64,000 nucleotides of DNA from Tomocerus qinae. Its lineage: Eukaryota; Arthropoda; Collembola; Entomobryomorpha; Tomoceridae. This document shows positions 32,605-44,755 of this stretch, in pieces (the stretch's first letter is position 1; every line of letters starts with the position of its first letter). The notes beneath the pieces were generated by a model. It was not told where the DNA came from. It did no database searches and saw only the letters and a program-made list of their open reading frames with translations. The translations under genes and the position numbers were made by a program. The stretch covers positions 29,946,001-30,010,000 of the forward strand of contig CM034546.1 in assembly GCA_020055645.1 (NCBI GenBank), in the 5' to 3' direction.

Positions 32605-33973
32605 ATACCGTATTAATCGATTTAGTTCCCCAGGGGAACTCCCATTTGGAGACCATTTTTTGCTCAAAAATATTCTTATAGTTCCCCACATGGGGAATTA
32701 TTATGATATGGGGAACTATATTTCGAATGGCAGATTAAAAAATTTCGATGTCAAATTTTTGTATTCACAATGCAAAATTAAATTGTAAATATAGTGAATG
32801 AGCATATTAGTTGGAATTAAGATTTCAATCTCAACGTCGTCGTCAGATGATATAGATACGTCCATAGGTTCGGTTAAATCAACATCCATTTCTTCGTCAT
32901 CATCGTCATTCTAATTTACTAACTTTACCACATTTTAGCCTTTTTTACCATCACAGTGGTAAAAATGATAAATTATAGTGAGTGAATACTTAGCAGAGAT
33001 ACACAAACGGCACATTAAAATAAGTTTTCATGCTCTATTTCCTCTAAAATATTTCTAATCAAGATTTATATTTGAATGTTCACTAAACTATTGAAAAAGT
33101 CATTTAAACGACATTTACTCGCTTGGTATACAGCCAACTTTCATTTAATTAGAAAAAATACTCATTTAATTAAAATTAATTATTCAATAAGTTGGTAAAG
33201 GTGATTTCGTCCCAATTACTGTAAAAGGAAAAGTAAATAGAGCCCTGGGATTTCTTTGTAAGTTATTTGGCACGCGAATTTCATTGTTATCATTTTTGAA
33301 GTTGTTTTATGCGAAATAAATATGGAAATAAACAGTATTCAACAGTGACATTATGCGGTTGTCTAGGATAATAGAGGTAGTTGCCAAGACAGTTGCCAAT
33401 AAAATTTTGCGTTTTTCTGAAAACCTTTCAAAACTCGCTTATGGAAATTCGGGCTCCCAGGGCTCTATTTACTTTTCCTTCGACAGTAGTTGCCTCTTTC
33501 TTGGATTAATTAACACACATTACGTTGGGCAGTCAATTTAGGAAAACAATCGTCAGCGGCAACGGTATTTTAATTATTAGGGTCGAATTTTATTCAAAAC
33601 GTAATTTAGATAAAACTATTTTTTACCATTTCTTACCAATTATATCATTTACCACCAATGTTTATGTGGTGGTAAAACATTAAATACCAGTAAAAACCAC
33701 TTACCAATGATAAGTGGTAAATAGTATTTTGTACACTGGTTGGCACATATACAGGTTGAGTACAGATAGATGCACTGGCTAAGTGCAGATTCACTGATTT
33801 GATTTCTATAATAATATGGGTCTAATGAATTTAATTTCGGATTTTAGGGTGGGGAACTATTTCGATATGGGGAACTAAACATTTGGAGAGCCATATTTTC
33901 TCAAATTTATTCATTTAGTTCTCCAACTGGGGAATTATTGCGATATGGGGAACTAAATCGATTAATACGGTAT
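32605..33973. mobile_element. DNA transposon-like element with perfect 27-bp inverted ends
   Basis: The left end at 32605-32631 begins ATACCGTATTAATCGATTTA and runs into GTTCCCC. The right end at 33947-33973 is its exact reverse complement. Subterminal AGTTCCCC/GGGGAACT blocks recur in both orientations (GATATGGGGAACTA at 32708, 33870 and 33943). Near 32835-32910 a minus-strand frame encodes an acidic stretch (DDDDEEMDVDLTEPMDVSIS), perhaps an old coding relic. The element contains TTTTACCA repeats and a nested MITE. It starts right after the target duplication of the neighbouring hAT-like copy. Degenerate relatives occur at 46220-46460. Confidence 0.85.
33219..33486. mobile_element. Nested 268-bp MITE
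   Basis: The left end CTGTAAAAGGAAAAGTAAAT and its continuation AGAGCCCTGGGA pair with the right end TCCCAGGGCTCTATTTACTT...CGACAG over about 31 bp. It is flanked by TA on both sides (33217-33218 and 33487-33488), suggesting a TA-duplicating (Tc1/mariner-type) mobiliser. It sits inside the 32605-33973 element. Confidence 0.85.
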
Positions 33974-35645
33974 CTACAATACATCTATATGCATGCATGA
34001 ACAACGACCACTAAATACATATTTTGCAATTGAATGTAAAAATTTAATGTTTGAGAATTTAAAGGGGAAAATAATTTGGTGACATGAAAACATTACCAAG
34101 AACCCGGGATTGAATGTATTATTCATTCATCATGAAGAATACATGACAATGGAGGAAAAGAAGAGCCACGTCTGTTATAGTTTCATACAACGCAATAATA
34201 TATTATATAGGACTTTGGTGTTTTTCTCGCTTCAGATATTTCACATAATCATGCTTCAACAAATAAATGTTTTATGTTTTCTCTTCTTTCCAGTATTAAG
34301 GCGCAGTTAACTGTCCTCTTATATTAATTTGTTTTGGTGGTCGTAGTCGTAGCCAAACGATGCGCATAACAAACTAAGTGAAACCTTCCTAAGTCCCATA
34401 TAGATATGCTTAATTATTCATTGACACCCGATATGTAATGCTTACCAACCCTTTTGACTGCTTTATAAAAATAAAGTTATGTAGTTGTAAACTATATGAC
34501 ATTCTTCGATATGGATATTGGACAGAATAATACTCATTATTTAAAATCCTATTGGAAGACTCTAGTGTTGTCTTAATTGTCTCATACTTCAATTATCTTT
34601 TAACAAAATTTTCAGAGCCACCAAATAGCGAACAAGTACACCTTCTACTTGCTCATCATATTTGTACATATAGTACATATATAGATAATATTGTTACTTT
34701 TAATTTTCTATGGTGTAGCCACTATCAGTATGTACATAATCCACCAAAGAATATTCATTTACCTTGAAACTCGAGAAAATGCTTAAACCGATATTCATAC
34801 TTGATCTAAAAGGTAAATTATGTTCTGCAGGTGAAATATATTTGTTTGTTTCCATGATAGACCTCGACTAAACTTCATTTTAAAATTTATTCTCTACAAT
34901 CAATGTTATTTAACTAACATTCGCTTCCCTAGTCTAGGAATGATTTACTTTCTATGTATAACATACTAATTGCATATGACTAAAAAGCAATTAAACTATA
35001 AATTGTAACTTCAACTCAAAAAAGTTACGAATAAAGTTGTTATAAATATGAAACCAAACTTCATTTAAAACTGAAAGAGTGTTTGTAATAATAGACACTA
35101 ACTATCAAACGTGGTTTCTGTGATTGATTATCTTATAGGCTTGGCATGTATAGATCTCTTCTAAAGCAGCCAAATCTTTTGTTGTCTGTAAAAATTCTAT
35201 CTTATAACAATAATAAACAATGTTTATTACGTGGAAACATATTATTGCATAATGTAATAATTGACAGTGTGTATAAACTATTGAAGATTTAAAAAATCAA
35301 ATGGGAGGAATTATTTCGTGATATAATTTGAAGTTACATGCTCGAGTTCGTTTATTAGTTGTGTTTTTAGTTGGCTAGTGTGGATACTGCTGGATTGGTA
35401 TTGATTATTATGTATGTATACGACTTGGACTAAAATGACTAAAAATATAGGACACACCATACAAGTGACATGCAATCCTAAGTGTTGTATTATAAACTAA
35501 TATAATACTTATTTAGTATATAATATACTTACTAATATAATACGTATTATCGAGGAAGGAAAACAGACATAGGGGCTTCAACCAAGATTTTGGTGTCTCG
35601 GAGATACAAAGTATTAAGACAAAACAAACATGTATACCATGAATT
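33974..35645. other. Intergenic stretch
   Basis: About 1.7 kb of AT-rich DNA. Short frames at 34110-34310 and 34552-34767 are open but have no recognisable content. Confidence 0.4.
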
Positions 35646-36000
35646 TTTTGGTAGGTTTAGTACCGACCAAAATTTGGTTTAAGCTTTATCATTGCAATAC
35701 ATAAAATAAAGGTTGATGTACGAGGTGTGACGATGATAAATATCACATGAGTACATACTTCCATACATTACTGAGTGTTGTATACCAGTCTTCAATGTAA
35801 TACTGGCGGAGTAGTAATCCATTTTTGACAGTTGTAACAAGACCAACAAAAAATTTCCCCCTATAAGTAAAACTTCATGCTTTCGACTGATGTCTGACTT
35901 CTGTTCTCATACTCCAATAAAATGCAGAAAAATGTAGCTATATAATATTTACATTGAAATGGTTCTCCCCAAGTCTTGTTCAACTAACTGAGGTATCTAT
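35646..36000. repeat. Dispersed repeat, copy 1 (receptor-linked)
   Basis: This 350-bp segment matches 58860-59175 along its length, with landmarks CCAAAATTTGGTTTAAGCTT, TGTAATACTGGCGGAGT, CTATAAGTAAAAC and TGACTTCTGTTCTCA. Its last part also matches 44509-44620. At two of the three sites the order continues into a minisatellite and then the 3' end of an ionotropic-receptor-like gene. Confidence 0.75.
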
Positions 36001-36047
36001 ATAATAATAGCAATTCATTTACCCTTTAGCATCAAGCTACGAGGTTC

Positions 36048-36190
36048 AAATTTTTACTGGATGTTCATCTCATAGTCAGAACCTCAAATGATCATTTTCA
36101 TAACGATTGGTTTCATAGAAATCGTTTTATGATTTTTTGAAAATCAAATTTTAACATGGGAGGGATAGGGAAAAACTCAAACTGCCAAAC
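36048..36190. repeat. Left copy of a ~145-bp direct repeat flanking the minisatellite
   Basis: TTCAAATTTTTACTGGATG, CATAGTCAGAACC and TTTCATAGAAATCGTTTTAT (continuing GATTTTTTGAA) recur in the same order and orientation at 38058-38205. The two copies are about 2 kb apart and bracket the 18-bp minisatellite. Confidence 0.8.
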
Positions 36191-36744
36191 CTATCTCCTC
36201 CTACAGTTTTCAACCAATCTCCATCAAATTTTTTTTGAAGCTTCTAAGGACCAATATTGAGGTCCTCAAGTGGCGGATTTTTGATATTTTGATTCTACGA
36301 TTTTTAAATGAATTTAGAAAATTCAATTATCCATTCGTGCTTCTCCGAGTATAAGGGGCTACAGTGACTACGCACTGTAAATGCGACCATGGCCCACATA
36401 GGTGGCGCATGTTCTCTTTCCCTTCAGCTTTCTTATCTACACCTGTCATCGGTTGTTGGGGCTGCGAGAAACGAACAGTTTAGTTTCAATAAACATGAGG
36501 TGAAACAGAAATAGATTTTTTGGTTCTTCAGTTTTCATCTTTGAATATCTGTCAAATAATTCCTGATTTAAAATAAAATAATTGGACCAAATAACATATA
36601 AGGGGCAATTAAAATAACACGTTTAATTAAGGTGACGGGATATGTTAAAACTAAATAACGAAGGACGATTAAAATGGGTTAATTAAAATAACGGGGTTAA
36701 GTAAAATAACGAGGTTAATTAAAATATTGGAAATGTTTAAAATA
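36191..36744. other. Spacer with degenerate precursor units
   Basis: From about 36600, loose versions of the minisatellite motif (AATTAAAATAACACG, GGGTTAATTAAAATAACGGG) precede the regular array, suggesting it grew out of this sequence. Confidence 0.5.
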
Positions 36745-38052
36745 AAGAGGTTATTTAAAATAACGGGGTTAATGAAAATAACGGGGTTATTGAAAATAAC
36801 GGGGTTATTGAAAATAACGGGGTTATTGAAAATAACGGGGTTATTGAAAATAACGGGGTTATTGAAAATAACGGGGTTATTGAAAATAACGGGGTTATTG
36901 AAAATAACGGGGTTATTGAAAATAACGGGGTTATTGAAAATAACGGGGTTATTGAAAATAACGGGGTTATTGAAAATAACGGGGTTATTGAAAATAACGG
37001 GGTTATTGAAAATAACAGGGTTATTGAAAATAACGGGGTTATTGAAAATAACGGGGTTATTGAAAATAACAGGGTTATTGAAAATAACGGGGTTATTGAA
37101 AATAACGGGGTTATTGAAAATAACGGGGTTATTGAAAATAACGGGGTTATTGAAAATAACGGGGTTATTGAAAATAACGGGGTTATTGAAAATAACGGGG
37201 TTATTGAAAATAACGGGGTTATTGAAAATAAAGGGGTTATTGAAAATAACGGGGTTATTGAAAATAACGGGGTTATTGAAAATAACGGGCTTATTGAAAA
37301 TAACGGGGTTATTGAAAATAACGGGGTTGTTGAAAATAACGGGGTTATTGAAAATAACGGGGTTAATGAAAAAAACGGGGTTATTGAAAATAACGGGGTT
37401 AATGAAAATAACGGGGTTATTGAAAATAACGGGGTTATTGAAAATAACGGGGTTATTGAAAATAACGGGGTTAATGAAAATAACGGGGTTATTGAAAATA
37501 ACGGGGTTATTGAAAATAACGGGGTTATTAAAAATAACGGGGTTATTGAAAATAACGGGGTTAATGAAAATAACGGGGTTAATGAAAATAACGGGGTTAT
37601 TGAAAATAACGGGGTTATTAAAAATAACGGGGTTATTGAAAATAACGGGGTTATTGAAAATAACGGGGTTATTGAAAATAACGGGGTTATTGAAAATAAC
37701 GGGGTTATTGAAAATAACGGGGTTATTGAAAATAACGGGGTTATTGAAAATAACGGGGTTATTGGAAATAACGGGGTTATTGAAAATAACGGGGTTATTG
37801 AAAATAACGGGGTTATTGAAAATAACGGGGTTATTGAAAATAACGGGGTTATTGAAAATAACGGGGTTATTGAAAATAACGGGGTTAATGAAAATAACGG
37901 GGTTATTGAAAATAACGGGGTTATTGAAAATAACGGGGTTAATGAAAATAACGGGGTTATTGAAAATAACGGGGTTATTGAAAATAACGGGGTTATTGAA
38001 AATAACGGGGTTAATGAAAATAACGGGGTTATTGAAAATAACGGGGTTATTG
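36745..38052. repeat. 18-bp minisatellite, about 70 copies
   Basis: The unit is GGGGTTATTGAAAATAAC, with a recurring GGGGTTAATGAAAATAAC variant and rare point variants. Array length is about 1.3 kb. Because 18 is divisible by three and the unit has no stop in some frames, one open frame per strand spans the whole array (hexapeptide repeats). This is a composition effect, not evidence of a protein. It lies downstream of the ionotropic-receptor-like gene. Confidence 0.95.
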
Positions 38053-38057
38053 ACTTT

Positions 38058-38205
38058 CAAATTTTTACTGGATGGGGACATCATAGTCAGAACCCCAAAC
38101 TTCGAGTTTCAAAACGATATCTTTCATAGAAATCGTTTTATGATTTTTTGAATTTCGATTTTTAACATTGAAGGAGCGGGAGAAAACGCTCCGATCTGTC
38201 ACGCT
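38058..38205. repeat. Right copy of the ~145-bp direct repeat
   Basis: Matches 36048-36190 (TTTCAAATTTTTACTGGATG; CATAGTCAGAACCCCAAAC; AGAAATCGTTTTATGATTTT). Confidence 0.8.
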
Positions 38206-38714
38206 TTGTCCAGATACTCCTCCTAAAGTTATTCTATATACTATTATTATGTTGATTCCATAAGTATTGTATTTTGTTCCCCATCCTTAGGATGTTGTGT
38301 AGCAATGCAGCAATCAATATTTTAAACATTTTAATCTGTTAATTTTCATATTTTTCAATGCATAATGCATACTCATGATCTACCGTCCCCATTAAGGGGT
38401 TACCCATTTCCCGTTCGGAGAACGGGCCTATTACTAGTAAATATAATATCACCTATTTTAATTACAAAAATTTGCGTTGGCTGTATTTCATTTATACACC
38501 ATAATCATAACATACTTACCTTCCTAATATTTGCATGCATTTTTAAGTATGAAAAGTCTAATTTTCTGACTTAAACAGCTAGGAACACCATGCATAATAT
38601 TATACTAGATTAAAGAAAAAACGATACCTTAAGTATTATAATTTTTTAATGCATGTAATATTGACTACATAAATTTATAGGAATACAAATAGCAGTTTAC
38701 TTATTTATTATTTA
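38206..38714. repeat. Receptor 3' flank shared with other loci
   Basis: At 38465-38580, GGCTGTATTTCATTTATACA and GTCTAATTTTCTGACTTAAA match 44650-44755. At 38588-38714 the sequence (CACCATGCATAATATTATAC, AAAGAAAAAACGATA) matches 63160-63297, the flank of the second receptor copy. These matches extend the paralogy beyond the coding region. Confidence 0.65.
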
Positions 38715-41427
38715 TTAACGCGGTTTACGAATATGCTTTCGACGAATTCTCGTAGTTTTGTTCCGTTGAATTTGGGCAACCATAAATGGCTGGATTCTTG
38801 GACGTCTGACAAATATGGGACTATTCAACAGCAATCTAAGCCTTCTACAAAGGATAATTGTTTGGATGCAATAATATGATAGCGCTTTCCGTATTACTAT
38901 ATATATATTTTTTGGTTTAAATTTGTTTTTGTTTTCCAATAAAAACTCCAAACAGAAGACAATTACCCCTGCAAGAAAAACATAAAAGACGACTGATATG
39001 TTGGAATTTGCGAATGTCAAAGGCCGAATATCCTCATTAAAAAGACAAAACTGACATTGTGTAAAATTTCTTCTTTTAAAATATGATTTCCATTTCGAGT
39101 ACATTCCACTTTGATCGATGTGGAATAACCTACTAATAAAATATGATTTTAAAAACCTGAACTTTAAGGTGAACAAGTGCATTCCTTTGGTAACTCTAAG
39201 AATCTCATTTTCAGGTTTACCAAAATACAATTGTCGACGTGGATTGGGTACCGTTTCAGGACTCCAGTTTGAATCGTCAACAAAGCGGTGCAGATTGATT
39301 TCTTCGTCAATGTAGATTGAATTGTTGCACTCTGCAATGAATTGCTGTGGAGTGACGAAAGGAAAGTTGGGGTTTATTAAGTGTCGGTGAAAAATTGTGT
39401 CGTTGAGCTTTATCAATTTAGACAATTCTTTAGACGTATTTCTTAGACCTCCAGATGACAGTGCATGTTGTAAGTTATATTCCAAATCATCAGCAAAAGG
39501 CATCGCCTCCAAATTATGGAATTTAAACTTGTATTTAAGAGTTCTAAGCATAATTCCAATCTTTTGTTCAATATTCTTGTCACTATTATATTCAGTTTCC
39601 ACATTTTTGTTCTTCAACATACATTCTTTCATTTCTTTTCGAATTGAGAGACCGGAAATCGTATACATATACAAATCATTTATCATATTTAAACATTTAT
39701 AAAATATAGGCGAGTCATATGTTTCTACTTTGCTTGGTAGCTGGTAGCAGCCATTCTCTATTCTTGTAATTATGTTTTGTACGTCCGGTAGAAACAACAT
39801 GATCATGATCAATTAGATCAAATATAGATTCTATTGTTTGTGCAGGTGGCTCACTAATTACATCTGTGATGACAATTCCCTTGTATCCGTTAGTTATCAC
39901 AATGAACATCAACAAAAGTGGGCCAATTACAAGTTTTAGCCAAATTAACTTTTCATACTTTCTGGGGAGAGAGTAACTCACTTCCAACAGGTAAGCATAA
40001 ATAATCAATGGAAATATTAAGTACAAATGTCCCTTCAATTTAAAAACAATTAGGACAAAACAAATAACTGATAGTGACGTCACAAGTAAACAAATCCACG
40101 TGAACAAATCAAAAGGACGTGTAAATGCTCTGAAATTTGTTCCGTCTTGGCTTAAAATGCTACACGAAATAAAGCTATAACCTTCTTCCGATGTTGGAAT
40201 ATATACAGCTGATGAATCTGTACTAATCAATTGTATCTCATTTGTACTAAAATCCAAATCCAATATCCACTTATAAGTGTGTAACATTTTTTGATTGTCA
40301 GTGTTGTATTGAGTGTCATCGAGGATTAAACTTATTACTAATTCAGTATAGCATGTTTCATGCATCTGTAAAGTAGCATTGGGCATATTGTCAATCAACA
40401 ACGAACCCAAGGCTAATTCAATTGATTGTTTTGACATTGCTTTAGCTTCCTGCATATGTAGACAATATCCTTCATAATCATCATATTCGGAAGATAAACC
40501 GCGTGTATTAATTTCTGCTGCAACATATATTTTTGACATGTACATATTTCTTATGTTTAATTGCTCTTTTACTTTTGAGGCAAGGAACTGACTGCTACCA
40601 TCTTGATTTTTAACAATTTTATTATAAGCATATAATTCCACTCGTAAAAATTCCGAAGTTTTACATTGGCTACAAATTAAATAACAAAATAAATTATTTT
40701 CTACTGCGTGTAAATAAAAAGTTGTCAATTGAATATCGGTAATGCTATGATCCGAATAAGGACTCATAGCAATTCGCGCAAGATTCGTTTGAAGAACTTT
40801 TTCAATGTTAGATAGCACAGATGATTTTTGCCGAAAATCATTTTGGTTTAATAAAATATGTACCCTAGAATACTCTTCTGAGTTATAAAGGCTTTTCTCT
40901 GGATAAAAAAAAGAGTTGATTCCAGGATTTACAAAAGGTGTAACAATATTTCTGGAAACGTACAACGCGAAAAATATTTGTGAATTATCGGATGCATTCA
41001 AATTGATGATAATATGGGACATACAGTTAAACCGAGAGAAGAAATGTCGAGTGCCAAATACTTGAGTGTTCATGAAGGTACTTTCAAAATTGCAGTCACT
41101 GAATTTGCAATCTTTCGGGCTCTTTGAAAACTTTTTATCAATTTCACATTCCGCGAATGGCTCGCAATCCGTGTATTGCTTTAAAAAATTTTGTTCGAGT
41201 AAATCAAATCTTGTCACTGCGAATGGAACGTCGATCATTGTCAGTTCATCTAAATATTTTGTAGTCGATTCTTCATTATAGTCCCATCTGTTAAAAACTA
41301 TATTTATATAACAATCGTCGTCAATATTTACTATATGTTCTAAATTTGTTCCACTGCTTGAAATAGCATCAGAAAAAGCAATTATTGTTACTATTAGGTT
41401 ATAAAGTAGCACAGTTAGACAAGACAT
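38715..41427 (-). CDS. Ionotropic-receptor-like chemoreceptor, intronless, one frameshift
   Basis: Ionotropic receptors are insect-lineage relatives of ionotropic glutamate receptors acting as ligand-gated cation channels in chemosensory neurons. The frame from ATG at 41427 starts with a signal peptide (CLTVLLYNLIVTIIAF), followed by a long divergent extracellular region. A three-segment membrane block then reads FTWICLLVTSLSVICFVLIV, YLIFPLIIYAYLLEV and LVIGPLLLMFIVITNGYKG, as expected for M1, pore and M3. At about 39777, in an AAAAC run, the frame shifts by one base. The second ligand-binding half (HRFVDDSNWSPETVPNPRRQ; FHIDQSGMYSKWKSYF) and a final helix (VVFYVFLAGVIVFCLEFLL) follow to the stop at 38715. 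AATAAA motifs overlap the stop. If the frameshift is an error, the product is about 900 residues. A disabled paralogue begins at 63999. Confidence 0.75.
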
Positions 41428-42535
41428 TTTTGTCTAAATTGAAAATTTTTGTATAATATATTTAATTTCCAAATTAATATTTCAGTTTATCTGTACTATT
41501 TCAAATAAACATGATGCATGTAACGCAATTAATGGTTGTTTATCCAGATGACATATCTAATATGGGTGCACTGGAGTGTTTTAATGGAGAATTGAAGTTT
41601 TTAAGCATTGATGTTTTGAAACAGTATTGGATTCAGTTTTATCCTTCATTCAATTAATTTAGCACAATCTTAACTGTTTGTATTATAATATGGATTATAT
41701 ATTTCTGGGTGGGTGTTATTGGGTAAATTGCGAAATGTAAATCCGGTGAAATAAATGGAAACAGAAACGTTTTTCTCAACTTTTATAACTCCACTGTAAC
41801 GGAAATATCATTTTATTGATTCTTACAATATCTGCTATATACTTAATCTAATTTTATTTTACTTAAGTATTTTGGGACCACTCGTTAGCCTGCTGAACAC
41901 AGATTGACCGCAAAATATTTCGCAGAAGTCGTTATGATTGAATGATTTGTTTTATTTCTTGCTTGGCTCTAGTGATTTTGCTGGCTTAGCTTACTTATAA
42001 TTAGTTTGGTTATAATAATTATTATAATACCTAATAGGTAGAATGTGTAGTATTGGATATATATAGGACAATGTTCGTCGGGTTCACACATTATTCAGTG
42101 TTGTGTATATCTGTAGTCGGAAGGAGTCAAATGTTTGATAGATAGACAACGAAAAAAAATAATGTGAGAAAGTAGACAGGGTTCTGTTCATGTATTATTG
42201 AGTGCTGTATAAACGCTGACAATGTAGGAGTCTATAGTATCAAACAGACCGTTACGAATATATCCTATTCAAGAGAGGTATGTAATAAATACAAGCTTTT
42301 TTGCCCGCACCGTTACATTGACGCTTTTGTAATATAGAATAAAGCACAAAATGACGATTATATTTACACTTTAATTAAAATAAAGTGAATTAATGAAAAT
42401 TGAATTTTCGTTTCTCCCTGATAAAGTCTAGCTAATATTGCTATCTAATGCATCTAATATATAATAATACTTCATTTTGGCTTGTATTGGCCTAAAAAGG
42501 CTTCGATTTTGCTTACCTCTTTCATAGGACTTCCT
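41428..42535. other. 5' flank of the ionotropic-receptor-like gene
   Basis: No gene seen. Short strings such as TTCACACATTATTCAGTGTT near 42085 and ATGTATTATTGAGTGCTGTA near 42189 resemble a portion of the receptor-linked dispersed repeat (CATTACTGAGTGTTGTATAC near 35767). Confidence 0.4.
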
Positions 42536-42544
42536 CCTTAACGC

Positions 42545-42665
42545 AGGCAATTAATAGCTAATTAAAGTAAGTCTAGTAACTAGAACGAAGTCATTATTCA
42601 TTAACGAATTAGGTACTTCAACATCTGTCCGAGAATATAGAAACTTATGTACCTAGCTGCTCTTC
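42545..42665. repeat. AATTAATAGCTAATTAAAG dispersed repeat, copies near 42550 and 43590
   Basis: GGCAATTAATAGCTAATTAA, then AGAACGAAG and ACTTCAACATCTGTCC match 43583-43665 (GTAATTAATAGCCAATTAAA; ACTTCAACCTCTGTCC). The first half also matches 29470-29510. Confidence 0.65.
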
Positions 42666-42785
42666 TTTTTGTGTTGGTCTGCAATCGCCTACAATATTTC
42701 TTCGTTCTACATCCTATGTTACTTTAATCTACAAAAATCAATAGATTAGACCGAGAGCGGGTTTAGAATGAACAGACATTCTAAA

Positions 42786-42828
42786 CAATACTAAATATTT
42801 CTAAATTATTTAGAAATATTTAGTATTG
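42786..42828. repeat. Perfect 21-bp-arm palindrome
   Basis: CAATACTAAATATTTCTAAA plus T is followed almost immediately by its exact reverse complement, making a near loopless inverted repeat in AT-rich intergenic DNA. Confidence 0.85.
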
Positions 42829-44508
42829 TATATAATATTTAGACTAAATATTGAAGTTCAATAGTTCTACAGTTTTTCAAATTGCGAATAACTAATCTTC
42901 AATTACATTTTAACATATTTGTGTTCAAAAATAAAATCAAAAATCTATACAATATAAATAAAAATATAATGCTGGTAATATTCATGAAAATTAATAAAGA
43001 TCTGGATCTGGAGTGAAGGCAAACAGCCCAGGAACAGGAAGGTCAATTTAATTGAGTTTCCCCAAAAATATTCCATTGCAATCATGAGTTTATTTAGTAG
43101 AGGTTTTCAATGGAACAAACTAGGAGGAATCTCTCTTGTCAACCCTCCAAATGCAAGACCGTCTTCCACTAATATTACCTACTATAGTTTAAATATTTTC
43201 TTCAATTTCTTTTGAAAAATAGTTAAACTCCGAGTACATGCCTAAAAATATCTTCTTCCATGGTGAGTGATTTAGGTATACTTATTCGGTGTAAATTTAA
43301 TTCGTTATTTAATTAAAACCTTTTTTTCATCCTTAGGGCACAAAACGTCGAGATACAAAATCTCACGACTCTCAGTGCAGTCTGAAAAAAGTTTATATAA
43401 AAAAAATTCCGACGTCTAATTGCTATAACAATAAAAGACCTTACTAAATCTATTACTCAAAGGGCTAAGTAGGCACTAGGACATCTATCATGGCCAAAAT
43501 TATTAAATATAGTGCCCTAAAAATTAATTTTTGTTCCTATATTAGAAAGCTCTATATTATAATGTTATAGAGGATAGGGTTAATAGGTAATTAATAGCCA
43601 ATTAAAGCAACTTATAAGTACAAGAACGAAACGGAGCTATATTCAATTACTTCAACCTCTGTCCATGTCACTGCGCTTTACTTCGCGAACACATTTTTCT
43701 CACTGGAATCAGATTCAGCAATCTCTACTTATCTATTTAAAAACGTAGTTAAAACTCAAAGATTTAGATGCTGTGCAGATTACTTTGCCATTCGCAAAAC
43801 TTTCTCCCTACAATCTCTAACCTTTTACTCACGTACAAACACTATAGGGACAGAAAGTATACAATGCAAACCTAGGACCTTCCAAAAATTGATTTTAAAA
43901 ATTCTAAAGATTTCTGAAAACCGAAAGAAGTTATTGGTTACTCCGAACACGAGAGTCTTATGACTACAAAAACTTGTGATAAAAAACTCAGTTGCAGAAT
44001 AAATAATTTGAATAATTAACCTTCAATCCGAAGATTACATCTCCCCGCTAAAAACATTTCTGAAGTCCAGAAAACGTCTTTGAGTCCAAAAAGTATCGTA
44101 GATCCAAAAAAGGTATGTTTATTTTCATTAATTTTGACAATAATTAAACTACATCTGCAACTTAGTAACGACATTCTAGAATGCAATTCAAAAAAGCAGA
44201 AAGTAGAATGGAATCTGGGAAGCGGCTTTAAGATATTTATTTGTAATTCTCTTCATTGTCGATTGAATATTTTTGATCAACTTGGTTGAATAAGTTATGA
44301 AATATTTTTGAAGCGATCTGCATCGTTTAACCTTCTGCAAAATAGTAATCCCGTGTCCTGTTTTGTTTTGTTTCTTTTTTATAATTTTATTGAAATTGAT
44401 AAAGTAACGAAGCTGACTTGGCCTGGAAAAATCTTCGGGTTTCAACTTTTCTCGGGATTCCAGATAATCAGTACAACTTCATGGTTAAGTTTATGAGCTC
44501 CGTCTATG
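42829..44508. other. Intergenic stretch
   Basis: No supported gene. It includes the second copy of the AATTAATAGC repeat near 43583-43665. Short frames at 44080-44496 are unconvincing. Confidence 0.4.
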
Positions 44509-44755
44509 TGACTTCTGTTCTCATCGTCCAATAAAATGCAGAATAATGTAGCCATATAATATTTACATTGAACTGGTTTTCCCCAAGTATTGTTCAACTA
44601 AGCGAGGCTTAAAACACCTATGTCCAATACTAAAATTTTTCGCTTGCTTTGACTGTCTTTCATTTATACATCATAATAACATGCTTACCTTCAATATTGA
44701 GATACATTACCAAGTACGGAAAGTCTAATTTTCTGACTTAAACAGTAAATAACAG
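44509..44755. repeat. Dispersed repeat, copy at 44.5 kb
   Basis: TGACTTCTGTTCTCATCGTC, AATAAAATGCAGAATAATGT and CCAAGTATTGTTCAACTAAG match 35886-36000. The following 44640-44755 matches 38465-38580. Thus the two flanks found on either side of the minisatellite are here adjacent, with no minisatellite between them. Confidence 0.75.

Noticed and set aside
32428-32691. Minus-strand frames at the end of hAT-like copy 2
   Set aside because: They span the element boundary and are built from subterminal GGGTTTTTT fold-back sequence. The same kind of frame occurs at 438-761 in copy 1.
36669-38151. Long open frames of about 470 codons on both strands
   Set aside because: They are generated by an 18-bp minisatellite without stops. 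Both strands are equally open and no non-repetitive domain is attached.
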